NCBI RefSeq assembly: GCF_019511525.1
Contig: NZ_JAEUAT010000011.1
Span: 124,001-188,000 of the forward strand
Reading direction: 5' to 3'
Length of the DNA stretch: 64,000 nucleotides
From: Rhizobium cauense
GTDB taxonomy: Bacteria; Pseudomonadota; Alphaproteobacteria; Rhizobiales; Rhizobiaceae
In this document: piece after piece, positions 15,711 through 23,798 of the stretch
Numbering within the stretch: position 1 is the first letter of the stretch
Layout of the letters: each line of letters begins with the position of its first letter
The notes under the pieces: generated by a model
What the model saw: the letters and a program-made list of their open reading frames with translations, nothing else
Databases searched by the model: none
Told to the model about the DNA's origin: nothing
Program-made: the position numbers and the translations under genes

Positions 15711-16193
15711 TCAGGCGGCCGGAACGGCTACTGGTGACTTGCGGTGCTCCTGTTCGCCCGTCAGGCCGAGCAGGAAGTTGATCTGTGGCCGCGCCTTGAC
15801 GAGATCGTCGATCGAATACTGTGTCAGCACGTCGAAGAATGCGTTCAGCGCCTTGCGCAAGGCAGAGTTCAGACCGCAGCTATCAACGAGCGGGCATTCA
15901 ACCATGCCATCATCCTCGAAGCACTCCGCCATGGCAAAGCTGTCTTCCGTGACGCGAACCACGTCAAAGAGGCTGATGTCCTTTGCCGGCTTGCCAAGAC
16001 GAACACCACCATTGCGACCGCGAACGGTTTCGACCAAGCCCGCCTTGTTGAGAGGCTGCAGAATCTTGAACAGAAAGAGTTCGGAAACACCGTATGCCTT
16101 GGCAATCTCGGGAATCCGGCTGAGGTGCCCATCATTGGCCGCGCAATACATCAACATGCGAACCGCATAGTTGGTCTGTTTCGTCAAACGCAT
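15711..16193 (-). CDS. rirA: Rrf2-family iron regulator RirA
   Basis: A 160-residue Rrf2 winged-helix protein. The start MRLTKQTNYAVRMLMYCA and the recognition helix region (VSELFLFKILQPLNKAGLVE) match RirA, the main iron regulator of rhizobia. Three cysteines at about 91, 100 and 106 (AECFEDD..., VECPLVDSC) would hold the regulatory iron-sulfur cluster. With iron, RirA represses iron-uptake genes; cluster loss relieves this. TGGAG precedes the ATG. It stands alone between mmsA and dpp, the position it has in Sinorhizobium as far as I recall. Confidence 0.94.
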   Translation of the reverse strand: MRLTKQTNYAVRMLMYCAANDGHLSRIPEIAKAYGVSELFLFKILQPLNKAGLVETVRGRNGGVRLGKPAKDISLFDVVRVTEDSFAMAECFEDDGMVECPLVDSCGLNSALRKALNAFFDVLTQYSIDDLVKARPQINFLLGLTGEQEHRKSPVAVPAA

Positions 16194-16313
16194 GCCGATC
16201 TCCAGAATCGTCTATTATAAGAGGTCTATATAGTGGCTTTGCTAGTTTTGAACAATTCCAAAATATGAAATTCGTATTCACCTTATGTGAGACGGATTGC
16301 CGCGACGTCTCAC

Positions 16314-16343
16314 AACGAAAATTGGGGGCCGCAGCCCCCAATT
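16314..16343 (-). terminator. Rho-independent terminator of mmsA
   Basis: A perfect 9-bp stem (arms 16320-16328 and 16335-16343, six-base loop). On the minus strand it is followed by TTTCGTTG. It lies about 20 bases past the mmsA stop, between mmsA and the rirA promoter. The T run is short, but the stem is strong. Confidence 0.78.
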
Positions 16344-16363
16344 CTACATGTCGTTCGCCCGAC

Positions 16364-17860
16364 TTACTTCATCGTCGGAATGACGAACTCGGCGCCATCC
16401 TTGATGCCCGAGGGCCAACGGCTCGTGACAGTCTTGGTGCGGCTCCAGAACTTGATCGAATCCGTGCCGTGCTGGTTGAGATCGCCGAAGGACGAGGACT
16501 TCCAGCCGCCGAAGGAATGGTAGGCCAGCGGAACCGGGATCGGCACGTTGACACCAACCATGCCGATGTTGATGCGTGAGGTGAAATCACGCGCGGCGTC
16601 GCCGTCGCGGGTGTAGATCGCGACACCGTTGCCGTATTCGTGCTTCATCGGCAGCGACAACGCTTCCTCGTAGTTCTTCGCGCGGACGACCGACAGGACC
16701 GGCCCGAAGATCTCGGTCTTGTAGATGTCCATGTCCGGCGTGACGTGGTCGAACAGGCAGCCGCCGACGAAGTAGCCGTCCTCGTAGCCCTGGAGCTTGA
16801 AGTCACGGCCGTCGACGAGAAGCTTGGCGCCCTGCTCGACGCCGCTGTCGATGAGACCCTTGATGCGGACCTGGGCTTCCTTGGTGACGACCGGACCGAG
16901 ATCGGCCTTGTCGTCGGAGTACGGACCGATGCGCAGGCTCTCGACCATCGGTACAAGCTTGTCGATCAGGCGGTTGGCGGTGTCCTCGCCGACCGGCACC
17001 GCGACCGAGATCGCCATGCAGCGCTCGCCGGCGGAGCCGTAGCCTGCGCCGATCAGGGCGTTGGCGGCCTGGTCGAGGTCGGCATCGGGCATGATGATCA
17101 TGTGGTTCTTGGCGCCGCCGAAGCACTGGGCGCGCTTGCCATTCATCGCCGCCGTTCCATAGACGTAACGGGCAATCGGCGTGGAGCCGACGAAGGAGAC
17201 GGCACCGATGTCCGGATCCGTCAGGATCGCGTCGACGGCGCCCTTGTCGCCGTTGACGACGTTGAGGATGCCTGCCGGCAGCCCGGCCTCGATCATCAGT
17301 TCGGCAAGACGCATCGGAAGGGACGGGTCGCGCTCGGAGGGCTTGAGGATGAAGGCGTTGCCGCAGGCGATCGCCGGCGCAAACATCCACATCGGGATCA
17401 TGCCCGGGAAGTTGAACGGGGTGATGCCCGCGCCGATGCCGACCGGCTGGCGGATCGAGTACATGTCGATGTTCGGGCCGGCGCCTTCGGTGAACTCGCT
17501 TTTGGAGAGATGCGGGATGCCGATGACGAACTCACAGACCTCGAGACCGCGAATGATGTCGCCCTTGGAGTCCTCGACGGTCTTGCCGTGCTCCTTGGAA
17601 AGCATCTCCGCCAGCTCGTTCATGTTGTCGTTGAGAAGCTGGACGAATTTCATGAAGACGCGGGCGCGGCGCTGAGGGTTCGTGGCTGCCCATTTCGGCT
17701 GAGCGGCCTTGGCGTTTTCGACGGCAGCACGCAGGTCCTCGACGCTTGCGAGCGCGACCGTTGCCTGAACTTCACCGGTTGCCGGGTTGAAGACGTTGCT
17801 GGTGCGGCCGCTGGTGCCGGGGACGTGCTTGCCACCAATGAAATGACCGATCTCGCGCAT
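16364..17860 (-). CDS. mmsA: Methylmalonate-semialdehyde dehydrogenase (acylating)
   Basis: A 498-residue CoA-acylating aldehyde dehydrogenase. The N-terminus GHFIGGKHVPGTSGR, the motifs ITPFNFPGMIPMWMFAPAI and FVGSTPIARYVYG, and the catalytic Cys in GSAGERCMAISVAV are typical of MmsA/IolA. It oxidises methylmalonate semialdehyde to propionyl-CoA (valine, thymine) or malonate semialdehyde to acetyl-CoA (inositol). AGGAGG lies before the ATG. It is divergent from a monooxygenase-like/LysR pair. A long inverted repeat in the shared intergenic region suggests control by that LysR protein. Confidence 0.94.
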   Translation of the reverse strand: MREIGHFIGGKHVPGTSGRTSNVFNPATGEVQATVALASVEDLRAAVENAKAAQPKWAATNPQRRARVFMKFVQLLNDNMNELAEMLSKEHGKTVEDSKGDIIRGLEVCEFVIGIPHLSKSEFTEGAGPNIDMYSIRQPVGIGAGITPFNFPGMIPMWMFAPAIACGNAFILKPSERDPSLPMRLAELMIEAGLPAGILNVVNGDKGAVDAILTDPDIGAVSFVGSTPIARYVYGTAAMNGKRAQCFGGAKNHMIIMPDADLDQAANALIGAGYGSAGERCMAISVAVPVGEDTANRLIDKLVPMVESLRIGPYSDDKADLGPVVTKEAQVRIKGLIDSGVEQGAKLLVDGRDFKLQGYEDGYFVGGCLFDHVTPDMDIYKTEIFGPVLSVVRAKNYEEALSLPMKHEYGNGVAIYTRDGDAARDFTSRINIGMVGVNVPIPVPLAYHSFGGWKSSSFGDLNQHGTDSIKFWSRTKTVTSRWPSGIKDGAEFVIPTMK

Positions 17861-17896
17861 GGGTGCTCCTCCTGTTATTGGATGGCAAACATTCGC

Positions 17897-17955
17897 ACTT
17901 CAATTTGCACAAATCAACGAGCTGAGATAATCATCCGTTGTGCGAAAATTGAAGT
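17897..17955. promoter_or_regulatory. Long inverted repeat in the mmsA-lysR intergenic region (putative operator)
   Basis: Arms at 17897-17912 and 17938-17955 are reverse complements over 16 positions, except for a two-base bulge; the outer ten bases (ACTTCAATTT and its complement) match perfectly. The centre is 25 bases. It begins 37 bases upstream of the mmsA ATG and ends about 88 bases upstream of the divergent small gene. Size and position suit a LysR-type two-site operator. Confidence 0.6.
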
Positions 17956-18042
17956 CCTAGTGTTGATGCTTCCCGCAAGTTCTATCCGCGATAGGAACTA
18001 CATGGCGCGGTCAAACCAAACTCAAGAGGAGGTCGCATTTTA

Positions 18043-18357
18043 ATGGGCGGAGAACCTATTGTCAGAATGGCTGAGCTCGAGATCGATCCAAACCAGCTTG
18101 AAACCTATCGCGCTCTTCTGGCCGAGGAGATCGAGGCCTCCGTCGCGTTGGAGGACGGTGTTCTTTCCCTGAACGCGGTTGCCATAAAGGATCGTCCTCA
18201 CCACATCAGGATCCTCGAAGTCTATGCAAACCGGCAAGCCTACGAGGCACATCTGCAGACAGATCATTTCCTCAAATACAAGAACGAAACCGCAGGCATG
18301 GTGGTGTCGCTCGCGCTCATCGATGTCGAGCCGCTGATGATGCGCGGCAAACCATGA
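18043..18357 (+). CDS. Antibiotic biosynthesis monooxygenase (ABM)-domain protein
   Basis: A 104-residue protein with the ABM dimeric alpha/beta barrel fold: VRMAELEIDPNQLETYRALL at the start, LEDGVLSLNAVAI in the middle, and LEVYANRQAYEAHLQTDHFL at the end, with the histidine of the family. Members are small cofactor-free monooxygenases or simple ligand-binding proteins, and many have no known reaction. AGAGGAGG precedes the ATG. It overlaps the LysR gene by ATGA, so they form one unit. Its pairing with mmsA across the intergenic region hints at a role linked to semialdehyde or branched-chain metabolism, but this is inference. Confidence 0.8.
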   Translation: MGGEPIVRMAELEIDPNQLETYRALLAEEIEASVALEDGVLSLNAVAIKDRPHHIRILEVYANRQAYEAHLQTDHFLKYKNETAGMVVSLALIDVEPLMMRGKP

Positions 18358-19235
18358 ACTGGGACGACGTCCGCATTTTTCTGGCCGTCGCCCGCACCGG
18401 GCAAATCCTTGCCGCATCGAAACGGTTGGGACTGAACCACGCCACCCTGTCGCGACGGCTCACCTCGCTGGAGGAGGCGCTGAAGAGCCGGCTCTTCGTC
18501 CGCCGTACGAACGGCTGCGAGCTGACAGCCGAGGGCGAGGTTTTCCTTGCATCTGCGGAACGGATGGAAACTGAAATGCTTTCCGTACAGGCCAATCTCG
18601 GTCGCACCGATACGGCAATCGCAGGCACCGTGCGTGTCGGCGCACCTGACGGGTTCGGCGTTTCCTTCCTGGCTCCGCGTATCGGCGCGCTGATCGAACG
18701 CCATCCGGAGCTGAAGATCCAGCTTGTGCCGGTGCCGCGATCCTTTTCGCTATCGCAACGTGAGGCGGATATCGCCATTACTCTGGAACGGCCCGAACAG
18801 GGTCGCCTCGTTTCAGCAAAACTCACCGACTATACGCTCGGCCTCTACGCCTCCCGAAGCTATGCCGAGCTCAACGGCCTGCCTGATGACGCGGAGGGGC
18901 TGAAGCAGCATCGGCGGATCGGCTATGTCGAGGATCTGATCTTCTCCCAGTCGCTGAACTTCACCGGCGAGGTGATGCGGAACTGGAACGCCGCCTTCGA
19001 GATTTCCTCGGCGACCGGCCAGACGGAAGCCGTACTTTCGGGAGCCGGGATCGGCATTCTGCATGATTATATCGCCCGGCAGCACCCTGGACTCGTGCGC
19101 ATCCTGCCCGATGTCTCGATCCGGCGCGCGTACTGGACAACATTTCACGAGAGCGCGCGCGAGTTGGTGCGCGTCCGCACGGTTTCCGATTTCCTTCAGG
19201 AACTCGTAGCAGCCGAACGCCACATATTCATGTGA
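18354..19235 (+). CDS. LysR-family transcriptional regulator
   Basis: A 293-residue LTTR. The helix-turn-helix lies at residues 1-62 (WDDVRIFLAVARTGQILAAS, HATLSRRLTSLEEALKSRLF). The co-inducer domain follows (GTVRVGAPDGFGVSFLAPRI). It is translationally coupled to the ABM gene and divergent from mmsA. It most likely controls mmsA and its own operon through the inverted repeat at 17897-17955. The inducer is unknown; an intermediate of valine or inositol breakdown would be logical. Confidence 0.9.
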   Translation: MNWDDVRIFLAVARTGQILAASKRLGLNHATLSRRLTSLEEALKSRLFVRRTNGCELTAEGEVFLASAERMETEMLSVQANLGRTDTAIAGTVRVGAPDGFGVSFLAPRIGALIERHPELKIQLVPVPRSFSLSQREADIAITLERPEQGRLVSAKLTDYTLGLYASRSYAELNGLPDDAEGLKQHRRIGYVEDLIFSQSLNFTGEVMRNWNAAFEISSATGQTEAVLSGAGIGILHDYIARQHPGLVRILPDVSIRRAYWTTFHESARELVRVRTVSDFLQELVAAERHIFM

Positions 19236-19251
19236 CATCGTTCGCGCCGGA

Positions 19252-19719
19252 TCAGTCGCGTCCTTCAGGCTCTTCGCTTGTCTGCTGCTTGTCCGAAGCA
19301 ATTTCTGCTGCACGCACCGGCATGCTATCCACAATCGTGAACAGTTCGCCACTCGAGATCGGCTCGCTCACCGTCAGCTTTACCGTGCCATCCTTGCCGA
19401 CGAGGAACGCCGCAAACTCTCCAGTCGCCGGATCGCCCAATTCGCTTGAAATCGCCGCTCCATCGAGATCCTTGCCGGAGCCGAAGAGAACTCGCACCTC
19501 GTCTGGAGCAATTTTCAGAATGACCATATCGCGTTGCTGCAGAGCCTCGCGATCGGAAAGGAGCTGGTTCTCCTGGCGTGCAGCGCGTGCGTTGCCCTTG
19601 TCGGCAAAGATGACGAGGACGCGGTTGCGCCACTGGAACTGTTCGAGGCTCGCAATGGCAGAGTAAGCACTGTTGGCTTCGTCCACCTTGGTCGCACCAT
19701 ATAGAAGCGTTTTCGACAT
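19252..19719 (-). CDS. DUF4174-domain protein
   Basis: A 155-residue protein matching DUF4174, a thioredoxin-like fold without the CxxC active site: LEQFQWRNRVLVIFADKGNA at the start and FAAFLVGKDGTVKLTVSEPI at the end. The start is chosen at MSKTLLYG because AGGAGA lies seven bases upstream; frames further upstream have no such site. No clear signal peptide is visible. The function of the family is unknown. It converges on the LysR gene with 16 bases between stops. Confidence 0.72.
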   Translation of the reverse strand: MSKTLLYGATKVDEANSAYSAIASLEQFQWRNRVLVIFADKGNARAARQENQLLSDREALQQRDMVILKIAPDEVRVLFGSGKDLDGAAISSELGDPATGEFAAFLVGKDGTVKLTVSEPISSGELFTIVDSMPVRAAEIASDKQQTSEEPEGRD

Positions 19720-19962
19720 GCACATTTCTCCTGCAGACCAGAACGTCCAGGGAGAGCGGGCGGTTCCATTCGCCAAACCAGGTGGTGAGTCGCCCAGGAT
19801 TTCGGTAGGTGTCGCGTGGACCGGCAAGCGCACAAATCAGCGACGGAAACCTGCTCCACGCGATATGGAGGTTTGGGCAAGTGAAATAGTGGGAAAGATA
19901 ATGAAGGGGTGGGTGAGGTAAGGCCAGGCGGGCAAATGCCCTGCCCGGCCCTTACTTTATGG

Positions 19963-20208
19963 TCACATCGGAACCAACGATGAGAGCGGCACCTGCAATG
20001 CAGCGGCGATCCGCTTGAGCCTGGCTGGATCTGAATCCACACCACTCTCGATTTCCTCAATCTCATTGACAACCAGACCGCAGGTCACTGCAAGGTCATC
20101 GACGCTATAGCCGACGGCCTCCCGAGCGGCCCGTACGGCAGAGGCTACGTTCATCGCCGAAACGGCGGTAGCCTTGGATGCATCCAGATTGCTGAGCGAA
20201 ATGGACAT
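19963..20208 (-). CDS. Small XRE/Cro-type helix-turn-helix protein
   Basis: An 81-residue protein. Residues ~22-80 form a helix-turn-helix of the Cro/cI type (VRAAREAVGYSVDDLAVTCG, LKRIAAALQVPLSSL). There is no second domain, so it is a stand-alone DNA-binding protein. A GAAGGAGACTT-like site precedes the ATG. No toxin gene is adjacent, so it is not clearly an antitoxin. Its targets are unknown. Confidence 0.7.
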   Translation of the reverse strand: MSISLSNLDASKATAVSAMNVASAVRAAREAVGYSVDDLAVTCGLVVNEIEEIESGVDSDPARLKRIAAALQVPLSSLVPM

Positions 20209-20610
20209 TGAAGTCTCCTTCTGAAATCACTCTGAATTGACCCCCGCGGGAAAATGGCATTCCCGATCACGTTTTGCAATGCGATATGGTTAATTCGTGA
20301 TCGATGAGCGCCGGCTGCGACAACGTGGACAAGTTCGCAAGGTCGCATTGCCCTTTGTAAGAAAAGCACATTTTCCGGGCCTGTTCGTAGCGCGACTGGA
20401 CGCTGGCATGCGCCAAAAAAATTCCAAACCGCGGCGATTTGCCACCTGTTACCTGGAGGTTTACGCACGGCTTCCAGCGAATCACTGAGACAGAAATCGG
20501 GCAAAAGCGGCCACAAAGGCGGGGTTAGGGGCGGTCGAATGCGGAAGCGTTCGCCGGACTTGCTTCGAAAAGGGGCATGGAATTTTCCGAAGCAAGTCCA
20601 GGCAACAGTG
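20209..20610. other. 400-base intergenic region with a 12-bp perfect inverted repeat
   Basis: No gene is convincing here; frames on both strands are short, without ribosome-binding sites and without family resemblance. The one clear structure is a perfect 12-bp inverted repeat at 20556-20567 and 20588-20599 with a 20-base centre. It lies just past the stop of the membrane-protein gene. No T run follows on either strand, so it may be an mRNA end-protecting hairpin or an operator. Confidence 0.6.
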
Positions 20611-21279
20611 TCAGGCTGCCCGTCGCGCAAACTTTGCGGAAAGAGCAACCTCGTCCTCAGACGCTTCCTCCGTGCGCCCGACAGGGACGGCGAAGAGCAA
20701 CGCGTGGGCGAACAGGATCGCCGAGCCGAGCAGGGCGGCATAGGCAAGCAAGATAGTGCCCATCGGCACAGCGAAGTTGAGCTGCGGCAGCGCACCGAGC
20801 ATCATCGGCACATACCAGGAAACAGCCGAAATCGCACCCGAGACAACAAACACACTGCGATGCGATGCAGGCAGGCCTTCCATGATCGAGCGGCCGATCT
20901 GCTTCTTCACCCGCGGAAGGATGATGGAATGGATGAAGCCACCATTGATGGTCAGGATGAGCACGATGGTCATCTTGGCCCAGATCTTTTCGTTGCCAAG
21001 CTTGGCCGGATCGAACGCACCATAGTAGGTGAGAAAGCCAAGTCCGGTCGCCCAGAGCAGGATAAGACCCCAGTTAACGACCTTCGAGCCGAACTTGAAG
21101 ACCTTCCAGTGATCCTGGGTGATCTTGCCTCTCATCAAAAAACGCAAAACAAGAAGATCAAGTACGGTTGCGGCGCCAAGTCCAAGTGCCAAACCAATGA
21201 AATGCACTATTCTCAGAACCGACTTGATTGATACTGCCGGATCCTGGCTGAGTGTCTGAATAAGGAGAGTAAATCCCAT
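20611..21279 (-). CDS. Uncharacterised multi-pass membrane protein
   Basis: About 222 residues with five or six hydrophobic helices (VLRIVHFIGLALGLGAATVL, VNWGLILLWATGLGFLTYYG, MTIVLILTINGGFIHSIILP, GTILLAYAALLGSAILFAHA). The early His-containing helix and the layout resemble DUF2269/DUF2214-type proteins, but I do not recognise the family with certainty. The start at MGFTLLIQ is chosen for the AAAGGTG ahead of it; an ATG seven codons upstream is possible. It has no operon partner. Function unknown. Confidence 0.72.
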   Translation of the reverse strand: MGFTLLIQTLSQDPAVSIKSVLRIVHFIGLALGLGAATVLDLLVLRFLMRGKITQDHWKVFKFGSKVVNWGLILLWATGLGFLTYYGAFDPAKLGNEKIWAKMTIVLILTINGGFIHSIILPRVKKQIGRSIMEGLPASHRSVFVVSGAISAVSWYVPMMLGALPQLNFAVPMGTILLAYAALLGSAILFAHALLFAVPVGRTEEASEDEVALSAKFARRAA

Positions 21280-21907
21280 ACTAATGCACCTTTCATTCAT
21301 TGGATCACAGCGTTGGAACGCAGGTAGGTCTGAGTGTCAGGACACGGGAAATCGCACCAAGCGCCGAACTCAATCGGCCTCTACACATGAGCGAATTAAA
21401 CGTTCCGACAGTCTGTGATCCCTCTTTGGTGCCCCGTTCCCCGAGGTCCGATTTATTAGCAAAGAATGAACAGAGGGCGGCGAGAACGTGGCAGAAACGC
21501 GTCCATATAGCGATATGACAATTTATCTATGTCTAATTCTATAGTGATGCACGTACAGAGCGAGTAATTCCTGAGGCTCAATGCAGAAGGCCTGCTGCCG
21601 ATGTCACAGGAGGTTCATTCTAGGGGATTAGACCCGACTAAGGTTTGACCTCAAGAGGAGTGGAAGATGACAATAGTTCAGGTTGAAGAACATCATCGTG
21701 ATCGCGAATAGCGTTCAACTTGAGAAAACAGGATCAGGAAGTGATACCTGCCCGTCTTCTTTACCTCCTGGTCGCAAGGCTTGGTCATCGCCCCATTGCG
21801 CTAGGGCGAGACTTGCGCAGTACAGCCGCCATTTTGCCGCCCCTGGCAGGAGGTCGCCCGGAAGCCGTCTTTAAATCGCGCCACGAACACAGTGAGGGTG
21901 AACGTCC
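21280..21907. other. 630-base intergenic region upstream of ppk2
   Basis: This long gap separates divergent genes (membrane protein and ppk2). I find no gene of normal size. Its right half has a 14-codon frame with a strong ribosome-binding site (listed separately) and then about 190 bases before the ppk2 ATG, which is a long leader. Base composition is lower in GC between 21500 and 21560 (AT-rich, TATCTATGTCTAATTCTATA), where a promoter may lie. An RNA gene is possible but not supported by any clear terminator. Confidence 0.4.
21667..21711 (+). CDS. Possible 14-residue leader peptide upstream of ppk2
   Basis: The frame reads MTIVQVEEHHRDRE and is preceded by AGGAG six bases before the ATG, a better site than that of many real genes here. 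It lies about 200 bases upstream of ppk2 on the same strand. It could be a translated leader that regulates ppk2, or the start of a decayed gene, since the next 150 bases are also codon-like in another frame. There is no homology support. Confidence 0.25.
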   Translation: MTIVQVEEHHRDRE

Positions 21908-22825
21908 ATGAATAACGCATCTGACAACAACTATTCGGACTGGCTTGAGGCCGAACTGGCCGACACGCTGGATGAGGACTACGAGCTCGAGCTTTCAGAG
22001 CCGGCACTTTCCGACGCGATCCGAAAGATCTACCGCAACGCCCATCCAACCACGATTCCGCGGCTCGATTATTTTCGGGCGCTGCTATCGCTGCAGGCCG
22101 AGCTGATCAAGCTTCAGGATTGGGTGGTCTATAATAAGGAGAAGGTCGTCGTGATCTTCGAAGGCCGCGATTCCGCCGGAAAGGGCGGCGTGATCAAACG
22201 TATCACGCAGCGCCTCAATCCGCGCGTTGTCCGTACCGTCGCCTTGCCCGCCCCTTCCGACCGCGAGAAGACGCAGTGGTATTTCCAGCGCTATGTGCCA
22301 CACCTGCCTGCCGGCGGCGAAATCGTCCTCTTCGATCGCTCCTGGTACAATCGCTCAGGCGTAGAGAGAGTGATGGGATTTGCGACGGAAGATCAGGTCG
22401 AGCAGTTCTTCAACGACGTTCCCGAATTCGAGCGCATGCTCGTGCGCTCGGGCATCCGGCTCGTCAAATACTGGTTCTCGATCACCGACGAGGAACAGCA
22501 GATGCGATTTCTTGTCCGAATCCACGACCCGCTAAAACAATGGAAGCTGTCGCCGATGGACCTGCAATCGCGCGTCCGCTGGGAGGGCTATACGAAGGCG
22601 AAGGAAGAGACCTTCGCACGCACCAACATTCCCGAAGCGCCGTGGCATATCGTCGAAGGCAACGACAAGAAACGGGCGCGGCTGAACTGCATCGATCATC
22701 TGCTGCAGCAGATTCCATACACTGATGTTCCACACGAGGAGATCACGCTGCCCGACCGCGTGTTCAATCCGGATTACGAGCGCAAGGTGCTGCCTCAGGA
22801 GCTTTACGTTCCACCGAAGTATTGA
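21908..22825 (+). CDS. ppk2: Polyphosphate kinase 2
   Basis: A 305-residue PPK2. Walker A is GRDSAGKGG (86-94), Walker B is IVLFDRSWYNR (~139-149) with Asp143, and the lid and C-terminal segments (MRFLVRIHDPLKQWKLSPMD, IVEGNDKKRARLNC) are present. It transfers phosphate between polyphosphate and nucleoside diphosphates. It is single-domain, so class I or III by length; which nucleotide it prefers cannot be told. GAGGGTG precedes the ATG. It stands alone, 106 bases before the convergent tRNA-His gene. Confidence 0.93.
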   Translation: MNNASDNNYSDWLEAELADTLDEDYELELSEPALSDAIRKIYRNAHPTTIPRLDYFRALLSLQAELIKLQDWVVYNKEKVVVIFEGRDSAGKGGVIKRITQRLNPRVVRTVALPAPSDREKTQWYFQRYVPHLPAGGEIVLFDRSWYNRSGVERVMGFATEDQVEQFFNDVPEFERMLVRSGIRLVKYWFSITDEEQQMRFLVRIHDPLKQWKLSPMDLQSRVRWEGYTKAKEETFARTNIPEAPWHIVEGNDKKRARLNCIDHLLQQIPYTDVPHEEITLPDRVFNPDYERKVLPQELYVPPKY

Positions 22826-22931
22826 TTGGAGACCGATCCGCGGGCACGGCAAGGGCCGTGCTCGCCCCACCGACGCCAATTGGTTCGCGACCGTTGGCCC
22901 GAGTGAAAAAGCTTCTGGTGAAAGAAGAGAA

Positions 22932-23008
22932 TGGTACGGTTGGGGGGTCTCGAACCTCCGACCTCAGGTGCCACAAACCTGCGCTCTAACCAACTGAGCT
23001 ACAACCGC
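22932..23008 (-). tRNA. tRNA-His (GTG)
   Basis: A full 77-base tRNA on the minus strand, with the CCA encoded. The D arm (TAGCTCAGTTGGTTAGAG), the anticodon loop TTGTGGC with anticodon GTG, and the T arm (TTCGAGA) are standard. The acceptor stem starts GCGGTTG and ends CAACCGT, so position 1-72 is a G-U pair and the discriminator base is A73. The genomic sequence has no G-1 facing a C73. This is the unusual tRNA-His of many alphaproteobacteria, not an assembly error. Confidence 0.96.
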
Positions 23009-23085
23009 ACAAATCGCGTCCGACGCGACGGGGGTCACATACGAGGACTTGGAAATTAATTCAAGCCCTATCTCTCCCCAATATA

Positions 23086-23113
23086 CAAAAAGGCCGGACA
23101 AATGGTCCAGCCT
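23086..23113 (-). terminator. Rho-independent terminator of the phasin gene
   Basis: On the minus strand a GC-rich stem (plus-strand arms 23092-23099 and 23105-23112, one G-T pair, five-base loop) is followed by TTTTTGTATA. It lies 23 bases past the phasin stop and ahead of the tRNA gene. Confidence 0.82.
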
Positions 23114-23135
23114 CTTCGTGAGTTCTGTCGAAAAA

Positions 23136-23585
23136 TCAGGCCGCCTTGAAGGAGGCCATGACCTTCTCAGCTGCTTCCTTGGAAGGCTTGGCAAGCTTTT
23201 CGGCAACCTGCTTGGAGGTTTCCTGCATGCCCTTGGCCTGCTCGATCGTCAGCTCGACCTGCTTGCGCAGGAAGGTGGTCTGCAGTTCGACGAGTTCGGC
23301 GACCGACTTGACGGCAAGCAGCGCTTCCATATGCGTCAGCGAGTTTTCAGCGTTCGTGCGCAGAGCGTCGATTGCCTTGTGGCCAATTTCAACGGCACCG
23401 GCCTGAGCCGTCTGAACCGTTGCTTCCAGCGTCTTGCTCGCTTCCTCGCCCGCGGTTTTCATCTTCGCGTAGGCTTCGCGCGACTGCTGCGCGCCCTTTT
23501 CTGCGAAATCGCGGAAGGATTCGGTGAACTTGGAAGGATCAAACGACGACATTGAAAAAACGTCGTCCATCTTTATGCTAGCCAT
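23136..23585 (-). CDS. phaP: Phasin (PHB granule-associated protein)
   Basis: A 149-residue phasin_2-type protein: FTESFRDFAEKGAQQSREAY near the start and LVELQTTFLRKQVELTIEQA later, an almost wholly helical, amphipathic, Ala/Glu/Lys-rich chain with no cysteine. Phasins coat polyhydroxybutyrate granules and control their size. The start MASIKMDD has AAAGGAGCG upstream; the frame stays open far upstream but overlaps the divergent kinase gene there. It is divergent from the CbrA-like kinase; in Sinorhizobium I recall phaP1 in the same place. It is a likely single-gene unit with its own terminator. Confidence 0.9.
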   Translation of the reverse strand: MASIKMDDVFSMSSFDPSKFTESFRDFAEKGAQQSREAYAKMKTAGEEASKTLEATVQTAQAGAVEIGHKAIDALRTNAENSLTHMEALLAVKSVAELVELQTTFLRKQVELTIEQAKGMQETSKQVAEKLAKPSKEAAEKVMASFKAA

Positions 23586-23798
23586 TGCTTTGCGCTCCTT
23601 TTGCCTCGGCATGCATATCGCCTCGTAGGTTAGATGTTCATTATATAGCGCAGATATTTGTGCATTGCAACACCTTTGTGCGCCGCACAACACGTTAACC
23701 TTTTCGGCCGAAAGCCGGGCGCTGTTCTGGACCCCATTCCGGCCTATCGTTATTAATAGACTATTAATTTCAGAATGACCGAAGCTGAAGGTTCGATC

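Noticed and set aside
16640..18043. 467-codon frame opposite mmsA
   Set aside because: Antisense of mmsA; its composition (His/Arg/Asp/Val repeats) is that of a reversed dehydrogenase gene.
19922..19962. Hairpin after the small XRE gene
   Set aside because: The stem is imperfect with several bulges and no T run, so I do not call it a terminator.
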